Under the pieces are notes generated by a model. The model had not been told where the DNA came from and did no database searches. It saw nothing but the letters and a program-made list of their open reading frames with translations. Positions 15,973-24,067 of a DNA stretch of 64,000 nucleotides are shown piece after piece. The first letter of the stretch is position 1. Each line of letters begins with the position of its first letter. Position numbers and translations under genes: made by a program. The stretch comes from Streptomyces calvus (GTDB taxonomy: Bacteria; Actinomycetota; Actinomycetes; Streptomycetales; Streptomycetaceae): positions 1-64,000 of the forward strand of contig NZ_VCNP01000052.1 of assembly GCF_006782915.1 (NCBI RefSeq), given 5' to 3'.

Positions 15973-17135
15973 GCGGGCTGCTCCGTGAGTGCGGTGGCGC
16001 GAAAGCGCAAGGGGCTGAACGGACGGGCTTCCTCCGGCAGTTCGCCGGTGGTCAGGGCATGGGCCAGGACGTCGCCGGTCACCGGCGTCAGCAGCACGCC
16101 GTTGCGGTAGTGGCCGGTGGCCAGCAGCAGACCCTCCAGCGCGGTCGGGCCGAGCAGCGGCGCGTTGTCCGGGGAGCCGGGACGCAGCCCCGCCCGGGTC
16201 TCGGTGAGCGGCAGCTCGGTGATGCCGGGGACGAGCTCGTGGGCGTCGCGCAGCAGCTCGTACACGCCGCCCGCGGTGACCGTCGTGTCCCAGCCCAGCT
16301 CCTCGGTGGTCGCGCCGATCACCAGCTCGCCGTTCTCGCGCGGCACCAGGTACACCTGGCTGCCCCGCACCACGGCCCGCACGGTACGGGTCAGGAACGG
16401 GCCGAGCCGTTCGGGCATCGCCAGCCGCACCACCTGACCCTTCACCGGCCGCACCGGCGGCAGCACGTCCGCGGGCACTCCCGCGAGACGGCCGCTGAGG
16501 CTGCCCGCGGCGAGCACCACCTGCCCGGCGGCCAGCTCGGTGCCGTCCGCCGTGACCACGCCGGCCGCCCGGTCCCCGGCGACGACCAGCCGCTCCGCCC
16601 ACGTGCGGTGGACGGCCACGCCCGCGCGCTCGCACGCGGTCACCAGGGCGGCCGCCAGCCGCCGCGGATCGATCTGGTGGTCGCCGTCCACGCGCAGGCC
16701 GCCGCGCACGCCCGGCGCCAGCATCGGCTCCAGCCGCCGGCACTCCCGTCCGGACAGCCACTGCGAGTCCAGCCCCGACCGCTCCTGCAGCGCGTGCAGC
16801 TCCCGCAGATGGGCGCGGTCGTCGGCGTCCAGCGCCACGGCGAGCGTGCCGCAGCGGCGGTAGCCGAGGTCGTGGCCGGTCAGTTCGGTCAGCTCCGCCG
16901 CGAAGTCCGGATAGCGGCGCGCGGAGGCCAGGTTCAATCCGAGCAGGGTGTGCTCGCCGTAGTGCAGCTCGGTGACGGCGGCCAGCATCCCGGCGGCCAC
17001 CCGGGCGGCCCCGCCGCCCGGTTCGGGGTCCACCACGGCCGTGGCGAGACCGCGCTGCGCCGCCCGCCAGGCCGTGACCAGACCGATGATTCCGCCCCCG
17101 ACGACGAGGACGTCCGAGGAACGCGTGCGCGACAT
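15969..17135 (-). CDS. thiO: Glycine oxidase ThiO
   Basis: An FAD enzyme that oxidises glycine to iminoglycine (dehydroglycine), which feeds the thiazole synthase. The 388-residue protein shows the Rossmann dinucleotide fingerprint VLVVGGGIIGLVTAW, the AAGMLA segment, the substrate-domain PVKGQVVRL and the C-terminal FAD motif GHYRNGVLLTPVTG. The ATG start at 17135 has GGAGGGG ahead, and this Shine-Dalgarno lies inside the 3' end of the TPP riboswitch, fitting control of translation. It is the first gene of thiO-thiS-thiG. Confidence 0.93.
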   Translation of the reverse strand: MSRTRSSDVLVVGGGIIGLVTAWRAAQRGLATAVVDPEPGGGAARVAAGMLAAVTELHYGEHTLLGLNLASARRYPDFAAELTELTGHDLGYRRCGTLAVALDADDRAHLRELHALQERSGLDSQWLSGRECRRLEPMLAPGVRGGLRVDGDHQIDPRRLAAALVTACERAGVAVHRTWAERLVVAGDRAAGVVTADGTELAAGQVVLAAGSLSGRLAGVPADVLPPVRPVKGQVVRLAMPERLGPFLTRTVRAVVRGSQVYLVPRENGELVIGATTEELGWDTTVTAGGVYELLRDAHELVPGITELPLTETRAGLRPGSPDNAPLLGPTALEGLLLATGHYRNGVLLTPVTGDVLAHALTTGELPEEARPFSPLRFRATALTEQPA

Positions 17136-17144
17136 GGGCGTCCA

Positions 17145-17240
17145 GCCCCTCCCTTCGCCGGCATGACCCGGATCAGGTTCGTACGGTCGGAGGCCGCCAG
17201 CCTCCCTCTCAGCCCGGTGCGTCCGGGCTCCCGCGAGTGC
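17145..17240 (-). promoter_or_regulatory. TPP riboswitch (THI element)
   Basis: The minus strand between thiO and its promoter carries the conserved core CTGAGAGGGAG, then ACCTGATCCGGGTCATGCCG followed by GCGAAGGGAGGGG, with the closing stem CGGGAGCCCGG. These are the pyrimidine- and pyrophosphate-sensing arms of the thiamin pyrophosphate aptamer. The Shine-Dalgarno of thiO is part of the final stretch, so thiamin pyrophosphate should block translation of the operon. Confidence 0.93.
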
Positions 17241-17294
17241 TTTACCTTGGCCACCCTAGCCGTCGGCCCACCGACCTCGTAAGGGAGCCTCCTC

Positions 17295-17696
17295 GTGACC
17301 CGCCCGCCCGTCACCGACCGCCCCGCGACGGAGGACTCCGCCCCGTCGCACCGATCCCTCGACGGACTCGTCCTCGCCCCCGTGGCCGACCAGGCCCCCG
17401 GCCAGGTCGGCACCGGCACCCGGTTCCGCTACCACGAACGGGACGGCGAGGTCTGGGCCGAGTACGCGGGCGGCGACGTGGTGCGCGGACACCTGGTGGG
17501 CACCCGCGCCGGGGACCGGCTGAACTTCCGCTACGTACAGCTCCGGTGGGACGGCACGACCGCCTCGGGGCACTGCGTGTCGACGGTCGTCGAGCTGCCC
17601 GACGGCCGGCTGCGTCTTGAGGAGACCTGGGAGTGGGAGTCGCAGCCGGGCAGCGGGACGAGCGTGGTGGAGCAACTGCCCGGGGACGGCAGGTGA
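17295..17696 (+). CDS. Conserved hypothetical protein
   Basis: A 133-residue cytoplasmic protein. After a disordered N-terminus of about 40 residues it has an alternating, probably all-beta pattern: GTRFRYHERDGEVWAEYAGG, VVRGHLVGTRAGD, FRYVQLRWDG, ASGHCVSTVVELPDGRLRLE and ETWEWES. Relatives are common in Streptomyces; some databases label them N-acetylglutamate synthase, but no acetyltransferase motif is visible and I do not adopt that name. It is divergent from thiO and directly upstream of a flavoprotein reductase. Confidence 0.7.
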   Translation: MTRPPVTDRPATEDSAPSHRSLDGLVLAPVADQAPGQVGTGTRFRYHERDGEVWAEYAGGDVVRGHLVGTRAGDRLNFRYVQLRWDGTTASGHCVSTVVELPDGRLRLEETWEWESQPGSGTSVVEQLPGDGR

Positions 17697-17732
17697 CCCT
17701 CCCGGGTTCCGCCGGGTGTCTATGGTGATCGG

Positions 17733-18974
17733 GTGAGCGAGCAGACGCAGGAACCGGGACGGTCCGAGCCGCGGCGCGTGGTCGTCGCGGGCGCGGGCAT
17801 GGCCGGCGTGCAGACCGCGGCCGCCCTGCGCGAGCAGGGCTTCACCGGCACCGTGACCCTGATCGGCGCCGAACCGCACCAGCCCTACGACCGGCCGCCG
17901 TTGTCCAAGGCGGTGCTGCTCGGCACGGCCGAGGGATCCGCCTTCGACGTCGACTTCGAGGAACTCGGCATCGACCTGCGGCTCGGCTGCGAGGTGCTCG
18001 GACTGCGCCCCGCCGACCACGCACTGGACACCGAGGCCGGGCCCGTCCCGTACGACGTCCTGGTGATCGCCACCGGCGCCGAACCGGTCCGGCTGCCGGG
18101 CTCCGACGGCGTCCCCGGCGTGCATCTGCTGCGCACCCTGGACGACGCCGAGCGGCTGCGGCCGGTCCTCGCGCGGCAGCAGGACATCGTGGTGGCCGGC
18201 GCCGGCTGGATCGGCGCGGAGTTCGCCACGGCGGCCCGCGAGGCGGGCTGCGCGGTCACCGTCGTGGAGGCCGCGGAGCGCCCGCTCGCCGAGGCCCTGC
18301 CCGCCGAGGTGACGGCCCCGATGACCGCCTGGTACGCCGAGGCCGGCGTCGTGCTGCGCACGCACACGCGCGTGGCGCGGGTCGAGCCCGGCACCGTGGT
18401 CCTGGACGACGGCTCGCGGCTGCCCGCCGGTGCCGTGGTCGTCGGCATCGGAGCCCGGCCCGCGACGGCCTGGCTGGCCGGCTCCGGCATCGAGCTCGGC
18501 GAGCGGGGCGAGGTGGTGGCCGACCGCCATCTGACGACCTCCCTGCCGGACGTGTACGCGGTCGGCGACTGCGCCTCCTTCCCGTCGGGGCGCTACGGCG
18601 AGCGGCTGCTGGTGCACCACTGGGACAACGCCCTGCAGGGCCCCCGCACGGTCGCCGCGAACATCCTCGGCTCGGCCACGGGCCGGGAACCGGCCGTGTA
18701 CGACCCGGTGCCGTACTTCTGGTCCGAGCAGTTCGGACGCTTCGTGCAGTACGCGGGACACCACGCGGACGCCGACCGCACCGTGTGGCGCGGCGACCCG
18801 GCCGCGGCGGCGTGGAGCGTCTGCTGGCTGCGCGGCTCCCGCCTGGTGGCGCTGCTCGCGGTGGGGCGGCCCCGCGACCTGGCGCAGGGGCGCAGGCTGA
18901 TCGAGGCGGGCGCGGCGATGGACGCGGAGCTGCTGGCGGATCCGGCCAGGCCGCTGAAGTCGGCGACGGCGTGA
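17733..18974 (+). CDS. FAD/NAD(P)-dependent oxidoreductase, ferredoxin-reductase-like
   Basis: A 413-residue flavoprotein of the pyridine-nucleotide disulfide oxidoreductase fold. FAD site: VVVAGAGMAGVQTAAALRE near residue 16, and VYAVGDCASF for the flavin. NAD(P)H site: IVVAGAGWIGAEFATAAREA. YDRPPLSKAVL and a C-terminal reductase domain are typical of ferredoxin reductases in the BphA4/putidaredoxin-reductase class, which hand electrons to a ferredoxin for a P450 or dioxygenase. No such partner is adjacent. GTG 17733 follows a -10-like TATGGT at 17721-17726, suggesting a leaderless message. Confidence 0.85.
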   Translation: MSEQTQEPGRSEPRRVVVAGAGMAGVQTAAALREQGFTGTVTLIGAEPHQPYDRPPLSKAVLLGTAEGSAFDVDFEELGIDLRLGCEVLGLRPADHALDTEAGPVPYDVLVIATGAEPVRLPGSDGVPGVHLLRTLDDAERLRPVLARQQDIVVAGAGWIGAEFATAAREAGCAVTVVEAAERPLAEALPAEVTAPMTAWYAEAGVVLRTHTRVARVEPGTVVLDDGSRLPAGAVVVGIGARPATAWLAGSGIELGERGEVVADRHLTTSLPDVYAVGDCASFPSGRYGERLLVHHWDNALQGPRTVAANILGSATGREPAVYDPVPYFWSEQFGRFVQYAGHHADADRTVWRGDPAAAAWSVCWLRGSRLVALLAVGRPRDLAQGRRLIEAGAAMDAELLADPARPLKSATA

Positions 18975-19064
18975 CGCCTCGGCCGGGCGGCTCCGGGCGA
19001 CGCGTCCGGCCAGGTGGGCGGGGTCGGCTTCCGACTGTCAGTGGCAGGTGGCAGGCTTGTTCCC

Positions 19065-19430
19065 GTGACCGAGATTGACGCAAAGATCGATGCTCTCGTC
19101 CCCGCCTGGCTCACCCTGCCCGACATCGCCGAAAGGCTCGGCGTCGAGGTGACGCGCGTCCGGCAGCTGGTCAAGGAGGGCCAGCTCATCGCCGTACGCC
19201 GAGGTGAGAACCGCGCGCTGCACGTCCCCGCCGCCTTCATCGACGGGGACAAGGTGGTCAAGGGCCTGACCGGGACCCTGACGCTCCTGCGGGACGACGG
19301 CTTCACGGTCGAGGAGATGCTGGAATGGCTCTTCACCCCCGACCCCTCCCTGCCGGGCACGCCCGCCCAGGCCCTCAGCGAGAACCGCGGCACGGAGGTG
19401 AAGCGCCGGGCCCAGGCACTCGCGGTCTGA
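19065..19430 (+). CDS. Rv2175c-family DNA-binding protein
   Basis: A 121-residue protein with a winged helix-turn-helix: WLTLPDIAERLGVEVTRVRQ, then LVKEGQLIAVRR, then a conserved C-terminal domain (FTVEEMLEWLF, ENRGTEVKRRAQA). The mycobacterial homologue Rv2175c binds DNA and is phosphorylated by the kinase PknL. A PASTA kinase is encoded nearby here, so phospho-control is possible, and a threonine stands at position 2. GTG 19065 is chosen because homology starts directly after it. Confidence 0.85.
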   Translation: MTEIDAKIDALVPAWLTLPDIAERLGVEVTRVRQLVKEGQLIAVRRGENRALHVPAAFIDGDKVVKGLTGTLTLLRDDGFTVEEMLEWLFTPDPSLPGTPAQALSENRGTEVKRRAQALAV

Positions 19431-19574
19431 CCCGCACCCGCCCGACCCACTGACCGGCCGCGCCGCACCACGCGGCGCCGCCCGAAACGGCACCGGCCGG
19501 GGCAGCACCACGGCCCCGGCCGCAGCACCTGCTCGTGCCGCCCGCAGCATCACCTGTGCCGCAGCAGCACCACC

Positions 19575-19637
19575 CGTGCCTGCCGCGGCACCACCCGTGC
19601 CTGCCGCGGCACCACCCGTGCCTGCCGCGGCACCCGC
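19575..19637. repeat. 21-bp tandem repeat, three copies, upstream of thiE
   Basis: The unit CGTGCCTGCCGCGGCACCAC plus C is repeated at 19575-19595, 19596-19616 and, partly, from 19617. Each unit has the palindromic core TGCCGCGGCA. In one frame it reads Val-Pro-Ala-Ala-Ala-Pro-Pro and joins thiE, but thiE has a good start at 19720, so the repeat is taken as non-coding. Confidence 0.85.
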
Positions 19638-19719
19638 GCCGTACGGCCCGGGTGCCCGACGCGCACGGGCACACCGGGCCGCCGGACCCGTACGCCACCG
19701 ACACCTGGGGGACTCCCGC

Positions 19720-20382
19720 ATGACCGACACCGCTCGCGCCCGACTCGCCGACGCCCGGGTCTACCTCTGCACCGACGCCCGCAAGCGGCAGGGCGATCTC
19801 GCGGAGTTCCTGGACGCGGTCCTGGCCGGCGGGGTCGACATCGTGCAGCTGCGGGACAAGGGCATGGAGGCCGGCGAGGAGCTGGAGCACCTGGCGGTCC
19901 TCGCCGATGCCTGCGCCCGGCACGGCAAGCTGCTCGCGGTCAACGACCGCGCGGACGTCGCCCACGCCGCCGGCGCCGACGTCCTCCACCTCGGGCAGGG
20001 CGACCTGCCCGTCCCGGCCGCCCGGGCGATCCTCGGCGACGGGATCCTGATAGGCCGCTCCACCCACGCCGAGTCCGAGGCCGCCGCCGCGGCCGTCCAG
20101 CCCGGCGTGGACTACTTCTGCACCGGCCCCTGCTGGCCCACTCCCACCAAGCCGGGCCGCCACGCCCCCGGCCTGGACCTGGTCCGGTACACCGCCGCGC
20201 TGCGCACCGACCGCCCGTGGTTCGCCATCGGCGGCATCGACCTCGGCAACGTCGACCAGGTCCTGGAGGCCGGCGCCCGCCGGGTCGTCGTCGTGCGCGC
20301 CATCACCGAGGCGGACGACCCGGGCGCGGCCGCCGCCGCGTTCGCCGAGCGGCTGCGGCACACCGCCCCGGACGCCGGCTGA
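19720..20382 (+). CDS. thiE: Thiamin-phosphate synthase
   Basis: Joins the pyrimidine pyrophosphate and thiazole phosphate to give thiamin phosphate. The 220-residue TIM barrel has the family motifs VYLCTDAR, VDIVQLRDKGM, LLAVNDRADVA, DVLHLGQGDLPV, IGRSTH, YFCTGPCWPTPTKPGR and WFAIGGIDLGNV, which bind both substrates and the diphosphate. ATG 19720 has GGGGGA upstream. It stands apart from thiO-thiS-thiG, on the opposite strand about 2.6 kb away, with no riboswitch of its own in view. Confidence 0.93.
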   Translation: MTDTARARLADARVYLCTDARKRQGDLAEFLDAVLAGGVDIVQLRDKGMEAGEELEHLAVLADACARHGKLLAVNDRADVAHAAGADVLHLGQGDLPVPAARAILGDGILIGRSTHAESEAAAAAVQPGVDYFCTGPCWPTPTKPGRHAPGLDLVRYTAALRTDRPWFAIGGIDLGNVDQVLEAGARRVVVVRAITEADDPGAAAAAFAERLRHTAPDAG

Positions 20383-20454
20383 CCCGTCCACCTCCGTGGT
20401 GTGTCCAAGGGATGGACAACAAGTCGGCATTAAGGACAAATCTCCCGCATCCGG

Positions 20455-20483
20455 TTGGGGGACCGGCGACCCCTGGCTAACCT
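20455..20483 (+). promoter_or_regulatory. Promoter of metF
   Basis: TTGGGG (20455-20460) and TAACCT (20478-20483) are separated by 17 bases, a housekeeping-type promoter. The predicted start, seven bases after the -10, falls on the ATG at 20490, so metF is probably leaderless. Confidence 0.7.
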
Positions 20484-20489
20484 GCGGGT

Positions 20490-21413
20490 ATGGCCCTCGG
20501 AACCGCATCCACCAGGACGGATCGCGCACGCACCGTGCGTGACATGCTCGCCACCGGCAGGACGACCTACTCGTTCGAGTTCTGGGCCCCCAAGACGGAG
20601 AAGGGTGAGCGCAACCTGTGGAACGCGCTCCGCAGGGTCGAGGCCGTCGCCCCCAGCTTCGTCTCCGTGACGTACGGCGCGGGCGGCTCCACCCGTGCCG
20701 GCACGGTGAAGGCGACCGAGCAGATCGCCGCCGACACCACCCTCACCCCGGTCGCCCACCTCACCGCGGTCGACCACTCCATCGCCGAACTGCGCAACAT
20801 CATCGGCCAGTACGCCGACGCCGGGATCCGCAACATGCTCGCGGTGCGCGGCGACCCGCCCGGCGACCCCATGGGCGACTGGGTGCCGCACCCGCAGGGC
20901 CTGACCTACGCCGCCGAACTGGTCCGACTCATCAAGGAGTCGGGCGACTTCTGTGTCGGGGTCGCCGCCTTCCCGGAGATGCACCCGCGCTCCGCGGACT
21001 GGGACACCGACGTCGCGCACTTCGTCGACAAGTGCCGGGCCGGCGCCGACTACGCGATCACCCAGATGTTCTTCCAGCCCGAGTCGTATCTGCGGCTGCG
21101 TGACCGGGTCGACGCGGCGGGCTGCGAAACGCCCGTCATCCCCGAGGTCATGCCGGTGACCAGCGTGAAGATGCTGGAACGGTTGCCAAAGCTCAGTAAC
21201 GCCTCGTTCCCCGACGCCCTGAAAGAGCGGATCCTCACAGCGAAGGACGATCCGGCGGCGGTACGCTCCATTGGCATCGAGTTCGCCACGGAGTTCTGCG
21301 CGCGGCTGCTGGCCGAAGGTGTGCCCGGACTGCACTTCATCACGCTCAACAACTCCACGGCGACGCTGGAAATCTACGAGAACCTGGGTCTGCACCACCC
21401 ACCGCAGAGCTAG
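20490..21413 (+). CDS. metF: Methylenetetrahydrofolate reductase
   Basis: Reduces 5,10-methylene-THF to 5-methyl-THF for methionine synthesis, using FAD. The 307-residue TIM barrel begins with the substrate segment YSFEFWAPKTEKGE (the conserved Glu protonates the substrate), followed by VTYGAGGSTR, HLTAVDHS, NMLAVRGDPPGD, VAAFPEMHP, ADYAITQMFF and the C-terminal GLHFITLN. It has the usual length. It appears monocistronic, driven by a leaderless promoter. There is no sign of a cobalamin or SAM riboswitch upstream. Confidence 0.93.
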   Translation: MALGTASTRTDRARTVRDMLATGRTTYSFEFWAPKTEKGERNLWNALRRVEAVAPSFVSVTYGAGGSTRAGTVKATEQIAADTTLTPVAHLTAVDHSIAELRNIIGQYADAGIRNMLAVRGDPPGDPMGDWVPHPQGLTYAAELVRLIKESGDFCVGVAAFPEMHPRSADWDTDVAHFVDKCRAGADYAITQMFFQPESYLRLRDRVDAAGCETPVIPEVMPVTSVKMLERLPKLSNASFPDALKERILTAKDDPAAVRSIGIEFATEFCARLLAEGVPGLHFITLNNSTATLEIYENLGLHHPPQS

Positions 21414-21469
21414 ACCGGTCGCACGCACATACGACACACTGCGTAGCGACCACTGGGAGAGGGGCGTAC

Positions 21470-22414
21470 ATGGGCTGGACGGTCCTCTACATCGCGTTCG
21501 GCATCGTCGCGCTGTGGTTGCTCGGCGAGGTGCTGCTGCAGTACAAGGCGCGTCTGCGCTGGCGGCTGCTCGCCTTCGCCGGCTTCCTCGGTGTCGTTCT
21601 CGGTGTGCTGATCCCGTCCGTCGTCGTCATCGGGCTGGGCGCCGCCGCCTTCGCGGTCGGGCAGACCTATGTGACGCTGTCGTTCCGCCGCGGCTTCGCG
21701 GCCGGCTGGGCGGTCAACGCGCCGATGCTGGCCGCCGCCACCGGCCGCCGCGGCGACCGCGGACGCCGGGAGCCGGCACCGGAGGACCTGGACACGGAGG
21801 TGTCCGGCGGGTACGACGACGGCGACGACCACCGCGACCGCACCCCGCCGGCCGCGGATGACGACTACGACCGCGACGACGTGTTCACGCCCGTGCGCCC
21901 CGGACAGGCGACGGCCGCCGAGACCACCGCCGTCTACGCGCCGCAGCCCCTGCCCGACGAGACCGGCTCCTACGGTGTCTACGGCAGCGACCCCGGCTAC
22001 GCGGACCCGTCCCAGGACCAGTACGCGGCGGCCGCCCACGCCACCGACCCGAACCACGCCTACGACTACTCGGGTTACGGCCAGCAGCAGGGCTACGACA
22101 CCACGGGCCAGCAGCAGTACGCCGCCTACTCCGACCCGTACATCGGCAACGCGACGTACGGCGGCACCGGCTACGACACCGGTTACGCCGACCCGCAGCA
22201 GTACGGCCAGCAGGGCTACGCCCAGGACCCGTACGCCGGCTCCTACGGCGGCGAGACCCCGGCCGGCGGACTGTGGGTCCCGCAGCAGCGCAGCCCCGAG
22301 GACCCCTACGGCAACGCTGAACTCCCGCCCGAGCAGCCCTACCCGTACCAGGGCGACGGACAGACCCACGGGCACGGCAACGGCAACGGGTACGACGAGC
22401 AGTACCGCTACTGA
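21470..22414 (+). CDS. Two-helix membrane protein with Tyr/Gln/Gly-rich tail
   Basis: A 314-residue protein of unknown function. The first 75 residues hold two membrane helices (VLYIAFGIVALWLLGEVLL and LLAFAGFLGVVLGVLIPSVV running into VIGLG), then a conserved TYVTLSFRRGFAAGWAVNAP. Residues 100-314 are low complexity, rich in Tyr, Gln, Gly, Asp, Pro and Ala, with repeated GYxxQQ and YGQQGY units. Such tails are disordered and can phase-separate or bind partners; that is inference. The start ATG 21470 has GAGAGGGG upstream. The stop codon is the first base triplet of a tandem repeat array. Confidence 0.75.
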   Translation: MGWTVLYIAFGIVALWLLGEVLLQYKARLRWRLLAFAGFLGVVLGVLIPSVVVIGLGAAAFAVGQTYVTLSFRRGFAAGWAVNAPMLAAATGRRGDRGRREPAPEDLDTEVSGGYDDGDDHRDRTPPAADDDYDRDDVFTPVRPGQATAAETTAVYAPQPLPDETGSYGVYGSDPGYADPSQDQYAAAAHATDPNHAYDYSGYGQQQGYDTTGQQQYAAYSDPYIGNATYGGTGYDTGYADPQQYGQQGYAQDPYAGSYGGETPAGGLWVPQQRSPEDPYGNAELPPEQPYPYQGDGQTHGHGNGNGYDEQYRY

Positions 22415-22531
22415 GCGGGGCTCACGGCGAGGAGTGCTGCTGAGCGGGCTCACGCCGAGGGGTACTGCTGAGCGGGCTCACGGCGAGCAGTACTGCTGAG
22501 CGGGCTCACGGCGAGGAGCTGAGCGGGCTCA
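22412..22531. repeat. 28-29-bp tandem array running from stop codon to stop codon
   Basis: Units begin at 22412, 22441, 22469, 22497 and 22520 (the last partial) and share TGAGCGGGCTCACGGCGAGG. The TGA of the plus-strand membrane gene is the first triplet of unit one, and the stop of the convergent minus-strand oxidoreductase (22529-22531) is the TCA of the last unit. TGAGC-GG-GCTCA is palindromic, so each unit offers a stop triplet on both strands. Confidence 0.9.
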
Positions 22532-24025
22532 CTGGGACCCGCGGAAGTCCGGCCCCTCCACGATCAGTCCGGCGACCAGCGCCCCCGACATGCCGGCGTG
22601 CGGCAGGCCGCCGCCGGGATGGGACCAGCCGCCGGCCGTGAACAGCCCCGGCAACCGGGTCGTGTTGGACGGGTGCAGCAGCCGCCCGTCCGCCGCGGCC
22701 AGCGCCGGCACCGGCACCGCGCCGCCCGGCGCACCGGTCTCGCCGGCGATGTCGGCGGGGGTGCGCACCTCGTGCCACAGCAGCCGGTCGCGCAGACCGG
22801 GCACCGCACGCTCGGCGGCGGTGACCAGATGCTCGGCGAGCGCCTCCGGGCTCCCTCCGCATCCCTCGGGCACCACGGACGTCACCGTCACCGCCTCGTG
22901 TCCGGCGTCCGGGACCAGTGCCGGGTCGTCCGGCCGCAGCACCGTGACCGTGGGCCGGGCGGGCACGGCCGGGTCCGGACCGAACAGCGACTCAAGCTTC
23001 GCGTCCCGGTCCTCGCCGTGCACCACCGTGCGGTGCGCCACCCCCTCCGGGCGGCCGCCCCGCAGCGCCAGCAGCACCGTCAGCCGGCTCGCCGCGCCCC
23101 GCTGCGGCGGCACACCGTCGTCGCCGCGCGGCCGCGTGCCGCCGCCGAGCCGCTCCAGCACCGCCGGAGCCACCCCGGCGACCACCAGGTCCGCCTCCGC
23201 CACCGTGCCGTCGGACAGCTCCACGCCCGCCGCCCGGCCGTCCTTCTCCACGATCCCGGCGACCTCCGCACCGAAGCGGAACTCCACCCGGCGCGCCAGG
23301 CACCGCTCGTACACCGCCCGCGCCAGCTCGCGCATGCCGCCCCGCACGTACCAGGTGCCGAAGGCGTGCTCCATGTATGGCAGCACCGCCGCGCTCGCCG
23401 GGGTCCCGCGCGGATCGAGGCCGTACGCCAGCGCGTGACTCTCCAGCAGCGCGATCAGCCGGGGTTCGCGCAGCTCCCACGCGCCGACCTCCGCGAGGGT
23501 GCGTGCGGCGCGCGTGCGCAGGAACCTCTTGTGCGGGACCGCCGGGTAGGGCTCGCGCTCGGCCAGCACGTGCCAGTTGGGCCACAGCGGTTCCTCCAGC
23601 AGCGGCCGGCGCGAGCGGTCCCACGCCTCGCGGGCCCGCACCAGGAAGTCGCCCCAGCGCCTCGCCGCGGCCGGCCCGAAGGCGTCCTCCAGGGCGGCGA
23701 CGACGCCCGCGCGGGAGGCGTTGGGCAGCGACACGCGCGTGCCGTCCGCGAACACGTGGTGCGAGGACGGGTCCACCTGCACCAGGTCGACGCACTCCTC
23801 CAGCGGCTCCCGGCCGGTCTTCAGGAACAGGTCGCGGTAGACGGCGGGCAGCGGCAGCAGCCCGGGACCGGTGTCGAAGCGGAACCCGTCCCGCTCCAGA
23901 CGGCGCAGCGCGCCGCCGTACGTCTCCGTCCGCTCGTACACCACCACCCGGTGGCCCGCGACGGCCAGCCGGGCGGCGGCCGCCATCGCGCCCATCCCGG
24001 CGCCGATCACCGCAATCCGTGCCAT
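22529..24025 (-). CDS. Phytoene desaturase/CrtI-like FAD oxidoreductase
   Basis: A 498-residue flavoprotein. The N-terminal FAD fingerprint is RIAVIGAGMGAMAAAARLAV, followed by YERTETYGGALR and FDTGPGLLPLP, as in CrtI and related amine-oxidase-like enzymes. The C-terminal FAD motif is LFTAGGWSHPGGGLPHAGMS. No other carotenoid gene is adjacent, so the substrate may not be phytoene. ATG 24025 is preferred to upstream starts because the Rossmann motif follows at once and a -10-like TAAAGT lies seven bases before it. Convergent with the Tyr/Gln-rich membrane protein across a repeat array. Confidence 0.82.
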   Translation of the reverse strand: MARIAVIGAGMGAMAAAARLAVAGHRVVVYERTETYGGALRRLERDGFRFDTGPGLLPLPAVYRDLFLKTGREPLEECVDLVQVDPSSHHVFADGTRVSLPNASRAGVVAALEDAFGPAAARRWGDFLVRAREAWDRSRRPLLEEPLWPNWHVLAEREPYPAVPHKRFLRTRAARTLAEVGAWELREPRLIALLESHALAYGLDPRGTPASAAVLPYMEHAFGTWYVRGGMRELARAVYERCLARRVEFRFGAEVAGIVEKDGRAAGVELSDGTVAEADLVVAGVAPAVLERLGGGTRPRGDDGVPPQRGAASRLTVLLALRGGRPEGVAHRTVVHGEDRDAKLESLFGPDPAVPARPTVTVLRPDDPALVPDAGHEAVTVTSVVPEGCGGSPEALAEHLVTAAERAVPGLRDRLLWHEVRTPADIAGETGAPGGAVPVPALAAADGRLLHPSNTTRLPGLFTAGGWSHPGGGLPHAGMSGALVAGLIVEGPDFRGSQ

Positions 24026-24067
24026 GCCAGGGACTTTATCGGCCGGCACCGACAGTCCGTCCCGCAC

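Noticed and set aside
19576..19719. A VPAAAPP-repeat extension of ThiE
   Set aside because: It comes from the 21-bp DNA repeat. ThiE has a good start with a Shine-Dalgarno at 19720 and a normal length from there.
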